Shown: positions 39,891 to 48,776, numbered from the stretch's first letter. The stretch is DNA of 64,000 nucleotides from an uncultured Kiritimatiellota bacterium (GCA_944389585.1 CALXMW010000001.1:71748-135747), one strand, 5' to 3'. The notes: generated by a model from the letters alone, not told the origin. Numbers and translations: made by a program.

Positions 39891-40973
39891 ATGGATATCA
39901 CGTTGAGAGCGGTGAGCGTCAGGGAGCTGACGGCGGGTTATTGTGATGATGGTGAGCAGGGGGTGCGTGGTTATGCGGGGAAACTCGACATCCGGCCGCC
40001 TTATCAGCGGGAGTTCGTCTACAATGACGTTCAGCGGGAGGCGGTGATTGACACGGTGACGAACGGTTATCCGCTGAATGTGATGTATTGGGCGGACCGC
40101 GAGGATGGCACCTTTGAAGTAATCGATGGGCAGCAGCGCACGCTGAGCCTATGCCAATATGTGGATGGCGTTTTCGCGCATAACATGCGCTACTTCCATA
40201 ATCTGACGAAGGATGAGCAGGAGCAGATTCTGGACTATAAGGTGATGGTCTATGTCTGCAAAGGGACGGACAGCGAGAAGCTGGCGTGGTTTCGCATCAT
40301 CAACATCGCGGGCGAGGAGCTGACGAATCAGGAATTGCTCAACGCGGTTTATAGCGGGCCCTTTGTAACGGATGCGAAGCGACATTTCAGCAAACAGGGG
40401 TGCCCGGCCTATAAAATCGCTTCGGAATATCTTTCAGGGAGCGTGGTTCGGCAGGATTATCTGGCGACGGCGTTGGATTGGATTTCCAATGGATATAGCG
40501 AGGGTTATCTGGCCACCCATCAGCACGATCCGAACGCCAATACACTGTGGCTCCACTTCCAGAACGTCATCAATTGGGTGCGAGCAACCTTCCCAAAGTA
40601 TCGCAAGGAGATGAAGGGGGTGGATTGGGGCACCCTCTGGCGGTGCCATCATGAGCGTCAGTTGGATGTGGCGGCTCTGGAACAAGAGGTTAAACGCTTG
40701 ATGGCAGACAGCGACGTGCAGAAGAAAAAGGGTATCTACGCCTATGTGCTAGATGGCGATGAACGTCATCTGAATCTGCGCGCCTTCGATGACAACACCA
40801 AGCGCGAGGTCTACGAACGCCAGGAAGGCATCTGCCCCAGGTGCGGCAAACGGTTCGACATCAAGGAGATGGAGGCCGACCACATCACGCCGTGGTCGCA
40901 GGGCGGTCATACCATCGCCGAAAACTGCCAAATGCTCTGCCGCACCTGTAACCGCCGCAAAAGCGACAAATAG
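39891..40973 (+). CDS. DUF262 (ParB/sulfiredoxin-like) protein with C-terminal HNH nuclease domain
   Basis: The protein has 360 aa. The N-terminal DUF262 domain (about 1-210) shows PPYQREFVYN near 37 and the family nucleotide-handling motif IDGQQRTLSL near 76. A C-terminal HNH domain (about 300-360) has zinc pairs CPRCGKRF and CRTCNRRK and the catalytic core MEADHITPWSQGGHT with the HNH His and downstream Asn. DUF262-HNH proteins are known parts of anti-phage nucleases (GmrSD and relatives). The gene starts one base after the methyltransferase stop with an AGGAGG site, and shares its lower GC. It may be the restriction partner, but it lacks a separate specificity subunit. Confidence 0.88.
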   Translation: MDITLRAVSVRELTAGYCDDGEQGVRGYAGKLDIRPPYQREFVYNDVQREAVIDTVTNGYPLNVMYWADREDGTFEVIDGQQRTLSLCQYVDGVFAHNMRYFHNLTKDEQEQILDYKVMVYVCKGTDSEKLAWFRIINIAGEELTNQELLNAVYSGPFVTDAKRHFSKQGCPAYKIASEYLSGSVVRQDYLATALDWISNGYSEGYLATHQHDPNANTLWLHFQNVINWVRATFPKYRKEMKGVDWGTLWRCHHERQLDVAALEQEVKRLMADSDVQKKKGIYAYVLDGDERHLNLRAFDDNTKREVYERQEGICPRCGKRFDIKEMEADHITPWSQGGHTIAENCQMLCRTCNRRKSDK

Positions 40974-41166
40974 CGCACCAATCCTGTTTGGGGGAGTTCT
41001 CCGCGAAGACGCAAGAGGATTCCACAGGCCTGTGCAAAGGGTGTCCCCGAACGACAGGTCTTGGAGATGGCGTATCTTGCGTTGGGCACGGGGATTGTTG
41101 TTGATTTAGGGAGGCCGGATGACAGGTCTTTGGCAAGGGTGCGAGGGTCGGTGTTCCACCGCCCCA
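40974..41166. other. intergenic stretch after the HNH gene, no gene recognised
   Basis: About 190 bases with no convincing coding frame or terminator. A short direct repeat GACAGGTCTT occurs twice (near 41054 and 41121), about 65 bases apart. It may be the scar of the boundary of the transferred methyltransferase-HNH block. Confidence 0.5.
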
Positions 41167-41198
41167 GAGAACGGAGAACAGAGAACGGAGAACAGAAC
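41167..41198. repeat. 14-base tandem repeat, made of AGAACRG heptamers
   Basis: GAGAACGGAGAACA occurs twice in tandem (41167-41180, 41181-41194) with a partial third copy. Each unit is itself two AGAACRG heptamers. Noncoding. Confidence 0.9.
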
Positions 41199-41222
41199 GC
41201 CCCTGCGGGCGGCGGATAAGCC

Positions 41223-41254
41223 AAGCCTCCAAGCTTCTAAACCTCTAAGCTTCC
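41223..41254. repeat. solitary octamer array
   Basis: Four tandem 8-base units AAGCCTCC, AAGCTTCT, AAACCTCT and AAGCTTCC. The same unit type makes up the inverted arrays at 48777-48816 and 49199-49230. The array ends eight bases before the hrpA -10 box. Confidence 0.9.
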
Positions 41255-41259
41255 CATCT

Positions 41260-41268
41260 TGCTATAAT
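41260..41268 (+). promoter_or_regulatory. consensus extended -10 promoter of hrpA, leaderless
   Basis: TGC plus a perfect TATAAT (41263-41268). ATG 41276 follows after seven bases, so translation most likely begins at the first transcript bases. Confidence 0.72.
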
Positions 41269-41275
41269 TTCCCGC

Positions 41276-44200
41276 ATGAATCGCCTGACCATCCCGCCTG
41301 AACTGCCCATCGCCGCGCATGCGGACGAACTGATTGAGACGCTCCGCAAGCGTCCCGTCACCATCGTCTGCGGCGACACGGGCAGCGGCAAGACCACCCA
41401 GCTGCCCAAGCTCGCGCACCTGGCCCGCCCCGAGGCCCGCGGGATGATCGGCGTCACCCAACCGCGCCGCCTGGCGGCCATCGCCATGGCCCGCCGTTTG
41501 GCCGAGGAGATTGGCACGCCCTTGGGCGCGGGTGTGGGTTACCAACACCGTTTCGAGCGCAAGACTTCGGCACAGACGCGCTTCAAGCTGATGACAGACG
41601 GTATCCTCCTGGCCGAGACGCGCGACGACCCCCTCTTCCGTCGCTATTCCACCCTCATCATCGACGAGGCCCACGAGCGTTCCCTCAACATCGACTTCCT
41701 GCTCGGCCTCCTCAAACGAGCACTCCCGCGCCGCCCCGACCTCCGTGTCGTCGTCTCCTCGGCCACGCTCGACGCCGAACGCTTCGCGGACTTCTTCGGC
41801 GGCGCGCCCGTCGTCACCATCCCCGGCCGCCTCTTCCCCATCGAGACCGTCTGGCTCCCCGAGGAGGACGCGGAGGACGACGACCTCCCCCGCCGCGTGG
41901 CCAACGCCGTCGACCTCCTAGGCCCCGAGAGCGGCGACATCCTGGTCTTCCTCCCCGGCGAGCGCGACATCCGCGAGTGCATGGCCTTCCTCGAGGGCCG
42001 CCGCCTGCCGCGCACCGAATGCCTGCCTCTGTTGGCGAGCCTCCCGCCAGGCGAGCAGGCCCGCGCCTTCCGCCCCTCGCAGAACCGCCGCATCATCCTG
42101 GCCACCAACGTCGCCGAGACCTCCGTCACCATCCCCGGCATCCGCGCCGTCATCGACAGCGGCCTGGCGCGCATCAAGCGCTATTCCGCCCAACGCCACG
42201 TCCAGACCCTCCGCGTCGAGCCCATCAGCCAGGCCTCCGCCCGCCAGCGCATGGGCCGCTGCGGCCGCGTCGGCCCCGGCACCTGCGTCCGCCTCTACTC
42301 ACAGGAGGACTACGCCCGGCGCGAGGCCCACACCGCCCCCGAGATCAAGCGCACCGCCCTGGCCGGCGTCATCCTCACCATGGCCGACCACCGCTTCGGG
42401 CGCATCGAGGACTTCCCCTTCCTCGAGCCCCCCGCCGGCGCCGCCATCCGCGAAGGCTACCGCGAGCTCCTCGAGCTCGGCGCCATCCGCCGCCGCGACC
42501 CCGTCGAGGGCCAGGCCGAGGGCTGGGCCCTCACCGGCATTGGCCGCGCCCTGGCCGCCTTTCCGCTCGAGCCCCGCTTCGCCCGCATCCTCCTGGCCGC
42601 CGAGAGCGAGCAGAACCTGCGCGACGCCCTCACCGTCGTCGCCGCCCTCGCCTGCGACGAACCCCTCCTCCGCCCCCTCGACAAATCCGCCCAGGCCGAC
42701 CAACAGCACGCCCGCTTCCGCTCGCCGAACTCCGACTTCACCGCCCGCCTCCGCCTCTGGGCCTGGTGGAACGACCCCTCGCAGGGCACCAGCGAGACCC
42801 AACGCCGCCGCCGCTGCAAGGCCGCCTTCGTCTCCTACCCCAAAATGCGCGAATGGGCCAACATCCGCGCCCAGCTCGAGGATCTCTGCGCCCAACGCCG
42901 CCTCCACGTCGCCGAGGACAAAGGCGGCGAGGCCGGGCTCCACCGCGCCCTCCTCTGCGGCCTCCTCTCGCGCATCGGCCACTACGACCGCGAGGCCCGC
43001 GACTACCGCGGCGCCTTCGCCATCCGCTTCGCCCTCTTCCCCGGCTCCGGCCTGGCCAAGGCCGCCAAGCGCGAGGAACGCCGCCGCGACGAGACCCCCG
43101 CCAAAAAGCCGCGCGGCGACGTCCTCCCCGACTCCCGAGAATGGGTCCTCGCCGGCGAGCTCGTCGAGACCTCACGCCTCTTCGGCCGCACCGTCGCCTG
43201 CATCGACCCGCGCTGGATCGAGCCCATCGCCGGCCCCCTCTGCCGCGTCCACCGCCACTCCGCCTTCTGGGACGCCGACAAAGGCTTCGTCCGCGTCCAC
43301 GAAGACGTCACCCTCTTCGGCCTCCCCCTCGCCAAGGGCCGCCTACGCGACCTCTCGCGCCTCGACCCCGAGGCCGCCCGCCGCTTCTTCATCGCCGACG
43401 CCCTCGCCGCCCCCGGCGCCATCCGCAACCCGCCCGCCTGGCTCGCCGCCAACTGGGCCCGGCAGCGCCTCCTCGAACAGCTCACCGCCCTCCGCCGCGA
43501 CGCCCGCGACACCCTCCGCGAGCGCCTCATCGCCTTCTACGAAGAGCGCCTCCCCCCCGACGTCTGCAACGCCCCCGCCCTCAAAACCTGCCCGCCCCTC
43601 CCCCTTGAGGGCGACGCCTTCGCCGTCGACGCGCAGACCCTCAACGACTTCCCCGACACCCTCACCGTCGGCGGCCACCCCTTCCCCCTCCTCTACAGGC
43701 ACGAGCCCGGCGCCCCCGACGACGGCGTCACCCTCGTGGCCGACCCCGACCACTTCCCCCTTCTCGCCGGCTTCCACGCCGAATGGCTCGTCCCCGGCCT
43801 CCTCCCCGACAAGGTCATGTGGCTCCTCAACGCCCTCCCCAGCCGCGTCCGCCACGTCCTCGGCCCCCTCCCCGAGCTCCAAAGCCTCGTCCTCTCCCGC
43901 GCCAAGCCCTACGCCCGCCCCCTCGCCGAGACCCTCTTCCGCCTCCTGCGCGACGAAAAGGGCGTCCGCGTCGACGAAACCCCCTGGGCCGAGGACAGGC
44001 TCCCGCCCCACCTGCGCATGAACTTCCGCGTCGAGAAAGACGGCGACGTCCTCGGCCAAGGCCGCAACCTCAAGCCCCTCCTCGACCTCTTCGCCCCCCA
44101 ATCCGCCCCCCAGCCCAAGGCCGACGCCATCGCCGACCCCGCCCTCGCGGCCCTTGCCCGCCGCAAGGAATGCCTCGAAGGCCTCCGCGCCCTCCTCGGC

Positions 44201-44866
44201 AACCAGGCCAAGACCCTCGAGGCCATCCCCTCCCCCACCGCCAACGTCAAGCTCTTCGCCAAAAACGCCGGCCTCTCCCTCGAACGCCTCGGCCGCGACA
44301 TCCTCGACCGCGCCCTCCAGGAAACCTGCCTCGCCCCCGACCTCCCCCCCGACGCAGACGCCCTCAAGGCCCGCCTCGCCGCGCGCCGCAAACACCTCCA
44401 AAGCGCCGTCGCAGACCTCCGCCGCCGCATCCTCTACGTCCTTGCCGAGACCGCCCGCCTCGAGCACGCCGCCCAAACCGCCACCGGCGTCTACCCCGAC
44501 ACCCTCGAGGACATCCTCGACCAGCTCGCCTGGCTCGTCTACGAAGGCTTCGTCGCCGCCACCCCCCAAGCCTGGCTCGAGCGCTATCCCCTCATCCTCC
44601 AAGGCGTCGCCGACCGCCTCGAGCGCGCCCGCAACAACCCCGCCGGCGACCGCCGCAAAGCCGAGCCCATCCTCCCCCTCTGGCAGCGCTACAAAGACTT
44701 CGCCGCCCTCCCCAAGAAGCCCCGGCACGACCCCATCGCCCTCGCCGACTACCGCTGGGCCGTCGAAGCCCTCCGCCTCTGCGCCTTCTCCCCCACCCTC
44801 CCCCCGCCCTCCCGCCCCACCCCCAAGACCCTCGACGCCCTCTGGCACCGCGTCCTCAACCCCTGA
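41276..44866 (+). CDS. hrpA: ATP-dependent RNA helicase HrpA (DEAH box)
   Basis: The protein has 1196 aa, slightly short of the usual 1300. Motif I is GDTGSGKTT near 35-43, motif II DEAH in LIIDEAHERS near 131, motif III SAT in VVVSSATLD near 158, and motif VI QRMGRCGR near 323. The RecA core is followed by the HA2/OB-fold region and the long HrpA-specific C-terminus. HrpA has been linked to clearing stalled translation complexes in E. coli. The start is chosen at ATG 41276 because the promoter leaves no other option. Third codon positions are almost all C. The next reading frame starts in its stop (ATGA). Confidence 0.95.
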   Translation: MNRLTIPPELPIAAHADELIETLRKRPVTIVCGDTGSGKTTQLPKLAHLARPEARGMIGVTQPRRLAAIAMARRLAEEIGTPLGAGVGYQHRFERKTSAQTRFKLMTDGILLAETRDDPLFRRYSTLIIDEAHERSLNIDFLLGLLKRALPRRPDLRVVVSSATLDAERFADFFGGAPVVTIPGRLFPIETVWLPEEDAEDDDLPRRVANAVDLLGPESGDILVFLPGERDIRECMAFLEGRRLPRTECLPLLASLPPGEQARAFRPSQNRRIILATNVAETSVTIPGIRAVIDSGLARIKRYSAQRHVQTLRVEPISQASARQRMGRCGRVGPGTCVRLYSQEDYARREAHTAPEIKRTALAGVILTMADHRFGRIEDFPFLEPPAGAAIREGYRELLELGAIRRRDPVEGQAEGWALTGIGRALAAFPLEPRFARILLAAESEQNLRDALTVVAALACDEPLLRPLDKSAQADQQHARFRSPNSDFTARLRLWAWWNDPSQGTSETQRRRRCKAAFVSYPKMREWANIRAQLEDLCAQRRLHVAEDKGGEAGLHRALLCGLLSRIGHYDREARDYRGAFAIRFALFPGSGLAKAAKREERRRDETPAKKPRGDVLPDSREWVLAGELVETSRLFGRTVACIDPRWIEPIAGPLCRVHRHSAFWDADKGFVRVHEDVTLFGLPLAKGRLRDLSRLDPEAARRFFIADALAAPGAIRNPPAWLAANWARQRLLEQLTALRRDARDTLRERLIAFYEERLPPDVCNAPALKTCPPLPLEGDAFAVDAQTLNDFPDTLTVGGHPFPLLYRHEPGAPDDGVTLVADPDHFPLLAGFHAEWLVPGLLPDKVMWLLNALPSRVRHVLGPLPELQSLVLSRAKPYARPLAETLFRLLRDEKGVRVDETPWAEDRLPPHLRMNFRVEKDGDVLGQGRNLKPLLDLFAPQSAPQPKADAIADPALAALARRKECLEGLRALLGNQAKTLEAIPSPTANVKLFAKNAGLSLERLGRDILDRALQETCLAPDLPPDADALKARLAARRKHLQSAVADLRRRILYVLAETARLEHAAQTATGVYPDTLEDILDQLAWLVYEGFVAATPQAWLERYPLILQGVADRLERARNNPAGDRRKAEPILPLWQRYKDFAALPKKPRHDPIALADYRWAVEALRLCAFSPTLPPPSRPTPKTLDALWHRVLNP

Positions 44867-45051
44867 TGGAAGCGCTCCTCTTTCTGCTTGTCCTGCTTGG
44901 CGTGATTTCCGCGCTAGTCGCCGCGGAGCGCAAGCGAAGAAACCTCCTCTCGCCCATCGCAAAAGGCCGCCATGGGGAGCAAAGCCTTCGCGCGGCCTTG
45001 TCTACTTTGCCCGGGGCACCCACCTTCTTCCCCAATCTTATATCCTCTTAG
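44866..45051 (+). pseudogene. short NERD-domain-like membrane protein fragment
   Basis: A 61 aa frame whose ATG overlaps the hrpA stop. Residues 3-18 are one hydrophobic helix (LLFLLVLLGVISALVA), followed by basic residues and GRHGEQSLRAALSTLPG then FPNLI. In nuclease-related (NERD) proteins this G-x-x-G-E segment opens the domain after an N-terminal membrane helix. Here a TAG ends it before any catalytic core, and the RluB promoter follows at once. It looks like the 5' remnant of a truncated gene. A genuine small membrane protein is possible. Confidence 0.5.
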
Positions 45052-45077
45052 GCGGCGCGTGGGTGGGGGCGGGGATG

Positions 45078-45086
45078 TGGTAGAAT
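45078..45086 (+). promoter_or_regulatory. extended -10 promoter, leaderless
   Basis: TGG plus TAGAAT (45081-45086). ATG 45093 follows after six bases, so the transcript should start at the codon. Confidence 0.6.
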
Positions 45087-45092
45087 GGGGGC

Positions 45093-45800
45093 ATGATGGA
45101 TGGCGAGCGGTTGCAAAATCTGTTGGCGCGGCGGGGCGCGGCCTCGCGGCGGGGGGCGGCGGAGCTGATCCGCGCGGGGCGGGTGCGCGTGGCGGGGGAG
45201 GTCGTCTCGGAGCCGGGGGCGCGGGTGGCGGCGGGGGCGCCCATCGAGGTGGATGGGCGGCCGCTCCAGGCGGCGGAGGAGCCGCGGCGGACGTTCCTTT
45301 ACAACAAGCCCGTGGGGGAGGTGTGCTCGACGGACGGGCAGGGGGCGCGGAGCGTGTTGGAGGCGTTCCGCGGGCTGGGGTTGCGCTTGGTGCCGGTGGG
45401 GCGGTTGGACAAGGAGAGCGAGGGGTTGCTCCTGGTCTCGAACGACGGGGCGTTGATCCAGCGGCTGACGCACCCGCGTTTCGGGCACGCGAAGGTGTAT
45501 GAGGTGGAGGTGGACGCGCCGCCTTCTGAGGGACAGTTGCGGACGTTGCGGAGCCCGTTGGTCATCGAGGGCTACCGGATCCGCCCGGCGGGGGTGGCGG
45601 CGTTGGGGGGGAGGCGCCTGCGTTTCACGCTCCGCGAGGGGCGCCACCGGCAGATCCGCCAGATGTGCGAGCAGGCTGGGCTGCGGGTGCGGCGGTTGCG
45701 GCGGGTGGAGCTTTCGGGGTTGCGCTTGGGGGGGCTGCCGCCGGGGCGCTGGCGGGAGCTCACGGCGCGCGAGGTCGCCGCCCTCGCGCAGGGTCGGTGA
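45093..45800 (+). CDS. RsuA/RluB/RluE-family 16S/23S rRNA pseudouridine synthase
   Basis: The protein has 235 aa. The N-terminal S4 RNA-binding domain (about 2-60) includes LQNLLARRGAASRRGAAELI. The catalytic motif is VGRLDKESEGLLLVSNDG near 103-120, whose Asp is the nucleophile. HARVYEVEV-like HAKVYEVEVDA and LREGRHRQIRQMCEQAG near 186-201 are typical of the RsuA/RluB group. It modifies uridine in rRNA; the exact target cannot be told. ATG 45093 or the adjacent ATG 45096 may be used. A terminator follows. Confidence 0.92.
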   Translation: MMDGERLQNLLARRGAASRRGAAELIRAGRVRVAGEVVSEPGARVAAGAPIEVDGRPLQAAEEPRRTFLYNKPVGEVCSTDGQGARSVLEAFRGLGLRLVPVGRLDKESEGLLLVSNDGALIQRLTHPRFGHAKVYEVEVDAPPSEGQLRTLRSPLVIEGYRIRPAGVAALGGRRLRFTLREGRHRQIRQMCEQAGLRVRRLRRVELSGLRLGGLPPGRWRELTAREVAALAQGR

Positions 45801-45804
45801 GGGA

Positions 45805-45840
45805 CAAAAAAGGCCCCCGCTTGACGGCGGGGGCCTTTTC
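45805..45840. terminator. bidirectional terminator between rluB-like gene and V-ATPase operon
   Basis: GGCCCCCGC pairs with GCGGGGGCC around a six-base loop, with six A on the left and four T on the right. It ends both the pseudouridine synthase gene and the convergent ATPase operon. Confidence 0.9.
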
Positions 45841-45853
45841 GTCGGGGGCGCGC

Positions 45854-46321
45854 TCAGGCGGCGAGGTTGCCGACGGCGATGAGGGTGAAGACCATGATGA
45901 AGATGGCGGTGGTCTCGATGACGCCGAGGGCGGCGAGGTTGTTGGTGAGGCCCTGGCCGGTCTCGCCGTGGGCGTCGGCGGAGCACCCGCCCGCGCGGCC
46001 CTGGAAGATGGCGGACATGCCGATGCCCGCGCCGGCGAAGATGCCGAGGATGAGCATGGCCAGGCCGGCGCCGGGCTTCATCGCGCCGCCGGTGACGCCG
46101 ATCATGGTGAACATGAGGATCATCCCGTAGAGCGTCTGGGTGATGGGGGCGCCGACGTAGGCCAGGAGGAGGAAGGGCGCGGGGCGGTTCTGCGCGTAGC
46201 ACTTCTTCCAGGCGCCGATGGCGCCGGCGGCGGCGAAACCCGTGCCGATGGCCGAGCCGAGGCCGGAGAGGGCCAGGCAGGCGACCGCGCCTGCGATGCC
46301 GAGAGCGATGTTGATGTCCAT
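45854..46321 (-). CDS. atpK: V/A-type ATPase subunit K (membrane rotor ring)
   Basis: The protein has 155 aa and consists of two hairpins of two membrane helices. Gly-rich LGSAIGTGFAAAGAIGAW fits the first helix and GLAMLILGIFAGAGIGMSAI the third. The ion-carrying Glu lies in GVIETTAIFIMVF in the last helix. The second helix has ITQTLYGMILMF, close to the T-Q-x-x-Y pattern that binds sodium in Enterococcus NtpK, so sodium coupling is possible. Last gene of the operon, 13 bases after subunit I. Confidence 0.92.
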   Translation of the reverse strand: MDINIALGIAGAVACLALSGLGSAIGTGFAAAGAIGAWKKCYAQNRPAPFLLLAYVGAPITQTLYGMILMFTMIGVTGGAMKPGAGLAMLILGIFAGAGIGMSAIFQGRAGGCSADAHGETGQGLTNNLAALGVIETTAIFIMVFTLIAVGNLAA

Positions 46322-46334
46322 GTCTGTGTTTCCT

Positions 46335-48161
46335 TTACTGTTGAGGTTGGCGGAAGGGGACGTAGGGCTGCCCGGCCCAGGTGATGCCCTTGGCGTTGGA
46401 GAACTCCAAGGTGTTGAGGCGGACGGCGTGAACGAGGACGGAGAGCGCGCCCATGGCCAGGTTGAGGCCGTGCCCGACGAGCAGGATGGCCACGACCGCG
46501 AGGACGCGCAGGGCGAAGGGAAGCTCAAGCCCCAGGGCCATCGCGTTGAAGTTCTCGGCGACCCTGACGGAGGCGAGGCCGACGGCGAAGAGGCGGACGT
46601 AGCTGATGATGTCGCCCATCGCGCTGATGACGTTGAGCGGCAGCATGCCGATATTCACGCCCTCGCTCCGGATGTCCGCGACGAGCGGGATGAGGATGAG
46701 CGCGACGCCGCCGCCCACCAGCCCGGCCATGAGCCACACGGGCGCGGAGAACCATGTCACGACGATGTTGCAGACCACGGCGAACATCCCCCACGTGACG
46801 CAGAGCCAGCCCACCTCGCCCACGGCCTTGAGGCCCGGGAAGAGAAGGAGGGCGTTCCACACACGGGCGATGGAGATGTGCGTCGCGCCGATAAGGAAGC
46901 AGAGGAACATCATGTTCGGGTCGGAACCCAGCCACGCGACGGTGGGGAGCGCCCGCAGGCAATCGGGCAGGGCGTCCTTCGCGATGCCGAAGTAGGTGCC
47001 CGAGAGCACCCCCCAGAGGATGGTCGAGAGGCTGAAAACGGCGAAGACCGTGAGCGCGGGACGGGCGGAGGGGCTCTTCCACAGCGCGGCGGCCGCGGCG
47101 AGGGTGGCCGCGAGCATGAGCGCGCCGTAGCCCGCGTCGCCCACGAGCATGGCGAAGAAGAGGGAGAAGAAGGCGTAGAAGGGGATGGAGACGTCGCCCT
47201 CGGTGTAGCCCGGGAGGATGCCGAGGCCCTTGAAGACCACGCCGATGGCGCGGAAGGCGCGCGGCGGCTCGAGCAGGACGGGCACGTTGGGGTCGTCCGC
47301 GTCCGGCGCCTCGGTGACGACGCCCCAACCCTCGGCCTTGGCGCGCCCCAGGAGCGTCTCCTCGGCGCGGGCGGGGAGATAGCCGCGCAGGTAGGCCACG
47401 TCGCCGGCGTCGCGCAGGTTGGCGGCGACCTCGGCGGCGACGTGGGCGTCCGCGGCGGCGGCGGCCTCGCGGCGGAGTTCGGGGCGGAGCGCGCCACAGT
47501 CGGCGAGCAACGCCTTGACGGCGGCGGCGCGGGCCGCGGCCTCGACGGCGCGGGCGCGCATCTCGCGGGTGGGAATCTCGGGCGGGGGCAGGGCCTCGCA
47601 GGCGGCAGGCAAGGGGTCGGCGGAGACCCACGCGCCGTAGGTGAAACCAGCCTCGGTGTTGAAGAGATAGGCGGCGGGACCGAAGGTCTCGGCGATTTTC
47701 TGGGGGGCCTTGAAGAGGGTCACGGGCAGGCCGGCGGCGGCGAGGGCGGAGAGGTTGGCGGGGTCGACCTCGCCGAAGGGGGCGTAGCGGCGGAGGGCGA
47801 GGGAGAGGGCGAAGGCCTCTTCGTTCAGGCGGGTGGCGAGCTCGGCCAGGCGGTTGACCTCGGCGGCGGAGGCGGGGCGAGCGGGGTCGCGGGCGGCGGC
47901 GAGGAGGGCGGGGAAGTCCATCGCGGCGACGGACGAGGCGGCATCCGGCTTGAAGACGAAGGAGCCGTCCTTCGCGGCGGCGTCGAGGGCGCGGAGGGCC
48001 TGTTCGGCGGCGGCGACCTGGGCGGCGGCGCGGCGGATGCCCTCGCCGTCGCGCACGTCAAGGGCGACGTGGACGCACCCGAGGGCGCGGAGTGCGCCGA
48101 GGGCGGCGAGGCGTTCCTTGGCCGCGCAGAGGAGGGTAAGGCGCAACATCGGGACAATCAT
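46335..48161 (-). CDS. atpI: V/A-type ATPase subunit I (a-type stator)
   Basis: The protein has 608 aa. The N-terminal half (1-300) is cytoplasmic, with coiled-coil stretches rich in Ala, Glu and Arg. The C-terminal half has about seven or eight membrane helices, beginning with FYAFFSLFFAMLVGDAGYGA near 325, the subunit I signature. Later helices contain SYVRLFAVGLASVRVAENFN near 525, including the Arg thought to face the rotor Glu, and a terminal GHGLNLAMGALSVLVHAVRL. It overlaps the atpD stop by four bases. Confidence 0.94.
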   Translation of the reverse strand: MIVPMLRLTLLCAAKERLAALGALRALGCVHVALDVRDGEGIRRAAAQVAAAEQALRALDAAAKDGSFVFKPDAASSVAAMDFPALLAAARDPARPASAAEVNRLAELATRLNEEAFALSLALRRYAPFGEVDPANLSALAAAGLPVTLFKAPQKIAETFGPAAYLFNTEAGFTYGAWVSADPLPAACEALPPPEIPTREMRARAVEAAARAAAVKALLADCGALRPELRREAAAAADAHVAAEVAANLRDAGDVAYLRGYLPARAEETLLGRAKAEGWGVVTEAPDADDPNVPVLLEPPRAFRAIGVVFKGLGILPGYTEGDVSIPFYAFFSLFFAMLVGDAGYGALMLAATLAAAAALWKSPSARPALTVFAVFSLSTILWGVLSGTYFGIAKDALPDCLRALPTVAWLGSDPNMMFLCFLIGATHISIARVWNALLLFPGLKAVGEVGWLCVTWGMFAVVCNIVVTWFSAPVWLMAGLVGGGVALILIPLVADIRSEGVNIGMLPLNVISAMGDIISYVRLFAVGLASVRVAENFNAMALGLELPFALRVLAVVAILLVGHGLNLAMGALSVLVHAVRLNTLEFSNAKGITWAGQPYVPFRQPQQ

Positions 48162-48769
48162 GCGGTCGCCTCCTTCTGCTTGGCGGTGCGGCCTTTGGCG
48201 ATTTTGCCGCGGACGACGGCGGCGGTCTGCTCATCGCCGATGAAGATGCGGATGACGCGGATGTTCTCCTTGCATTCGGGGATCTTCACCTTCTCGAAGA
48301 GGTTGACGCGCTGGCCGGTGGTGTGGAGTTCCTCTTGGATGAGTTCGCGCTGGCGGCGCAGGACGTCGCCCTCGGCCTTGAGGGCCATGAGCTGGGCGAG
48401 CATGTCCTGGGCGTCGTCGGCCCAGGCGGGGGTGCGGTAGGGGTCGAGGGGGGCGGGTTCGGCGGCGATGCCTTCGTAGAGGGGGATGGCGACGCCGGCG
48501 ATGTTGCCCTGGGCTGTGCGCACGCCCTTGAAGGCGACGAGGGCCTCGGGCGAGACGGCGGCATCGGCATAGAGGGCGACCCAGGCCTCGAGTTTGGCGC
48601 GGGCGGCGTCCTCGCGGCGTTGCACCTCGGCGAGTTTGGCGGTGATGCCGGCGATTTCGGCCTGGAGCTGCTGTTTCTTCAGCTGGAGCATGGGCAGGAA
48701 GCGCTGGAAGCGCTTCAGCGCGTCCGTCTGCGCCTTGAGCTCTGTCTTTGTGTGTTTAATTTTGGCCAT
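48158..48769 (-). CDS. atpD: V/A-type ATPase subunit D (central shaft)
   Basis: The protein has 203 aa. Two long helices form the rotor coiled coil: LKAQTDALKRFQRFLPMLQL near the start and GQRVNLFEKVKIPECKENIR near 150, both family signatures. No Shine-Dalgarno is visible: the 20 bases upstream of the ATG are the end of an octamer array and read C/T-rich on the coding strand. The upstream four-helix-bundle reading frame ends only 22 bases before this start, so coupling with it may replace the site. Normally this gene would follow atpB directly. Confidence 0.9.
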   Translation of the reverse strand: MAKIKHTKTELKAQTDALKRFQRFLPMLQLKKQQLQAEIAGITAKLAEVQRREDAARAKLEAWVALYADAAVSPEALVAFKGVRTAQGNIAGVAIPLYEGIAAEPAPLDPYRTPAWADDAQDMLAQLMALKAEGDVLRRQRELIQEELHTTGQRVNLFEKVKIPECKENIRVIRIFIGDEQTAAVVRGKIAKGRTAKQKEATA

Positions 48770-48776
48770 GACGACA

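Noticed and set aside
41167-41254. CRISPR array
   Set aside because: The repeats are 7-8 bases long and directly adjacent with no spacers, and no cas gene is present.
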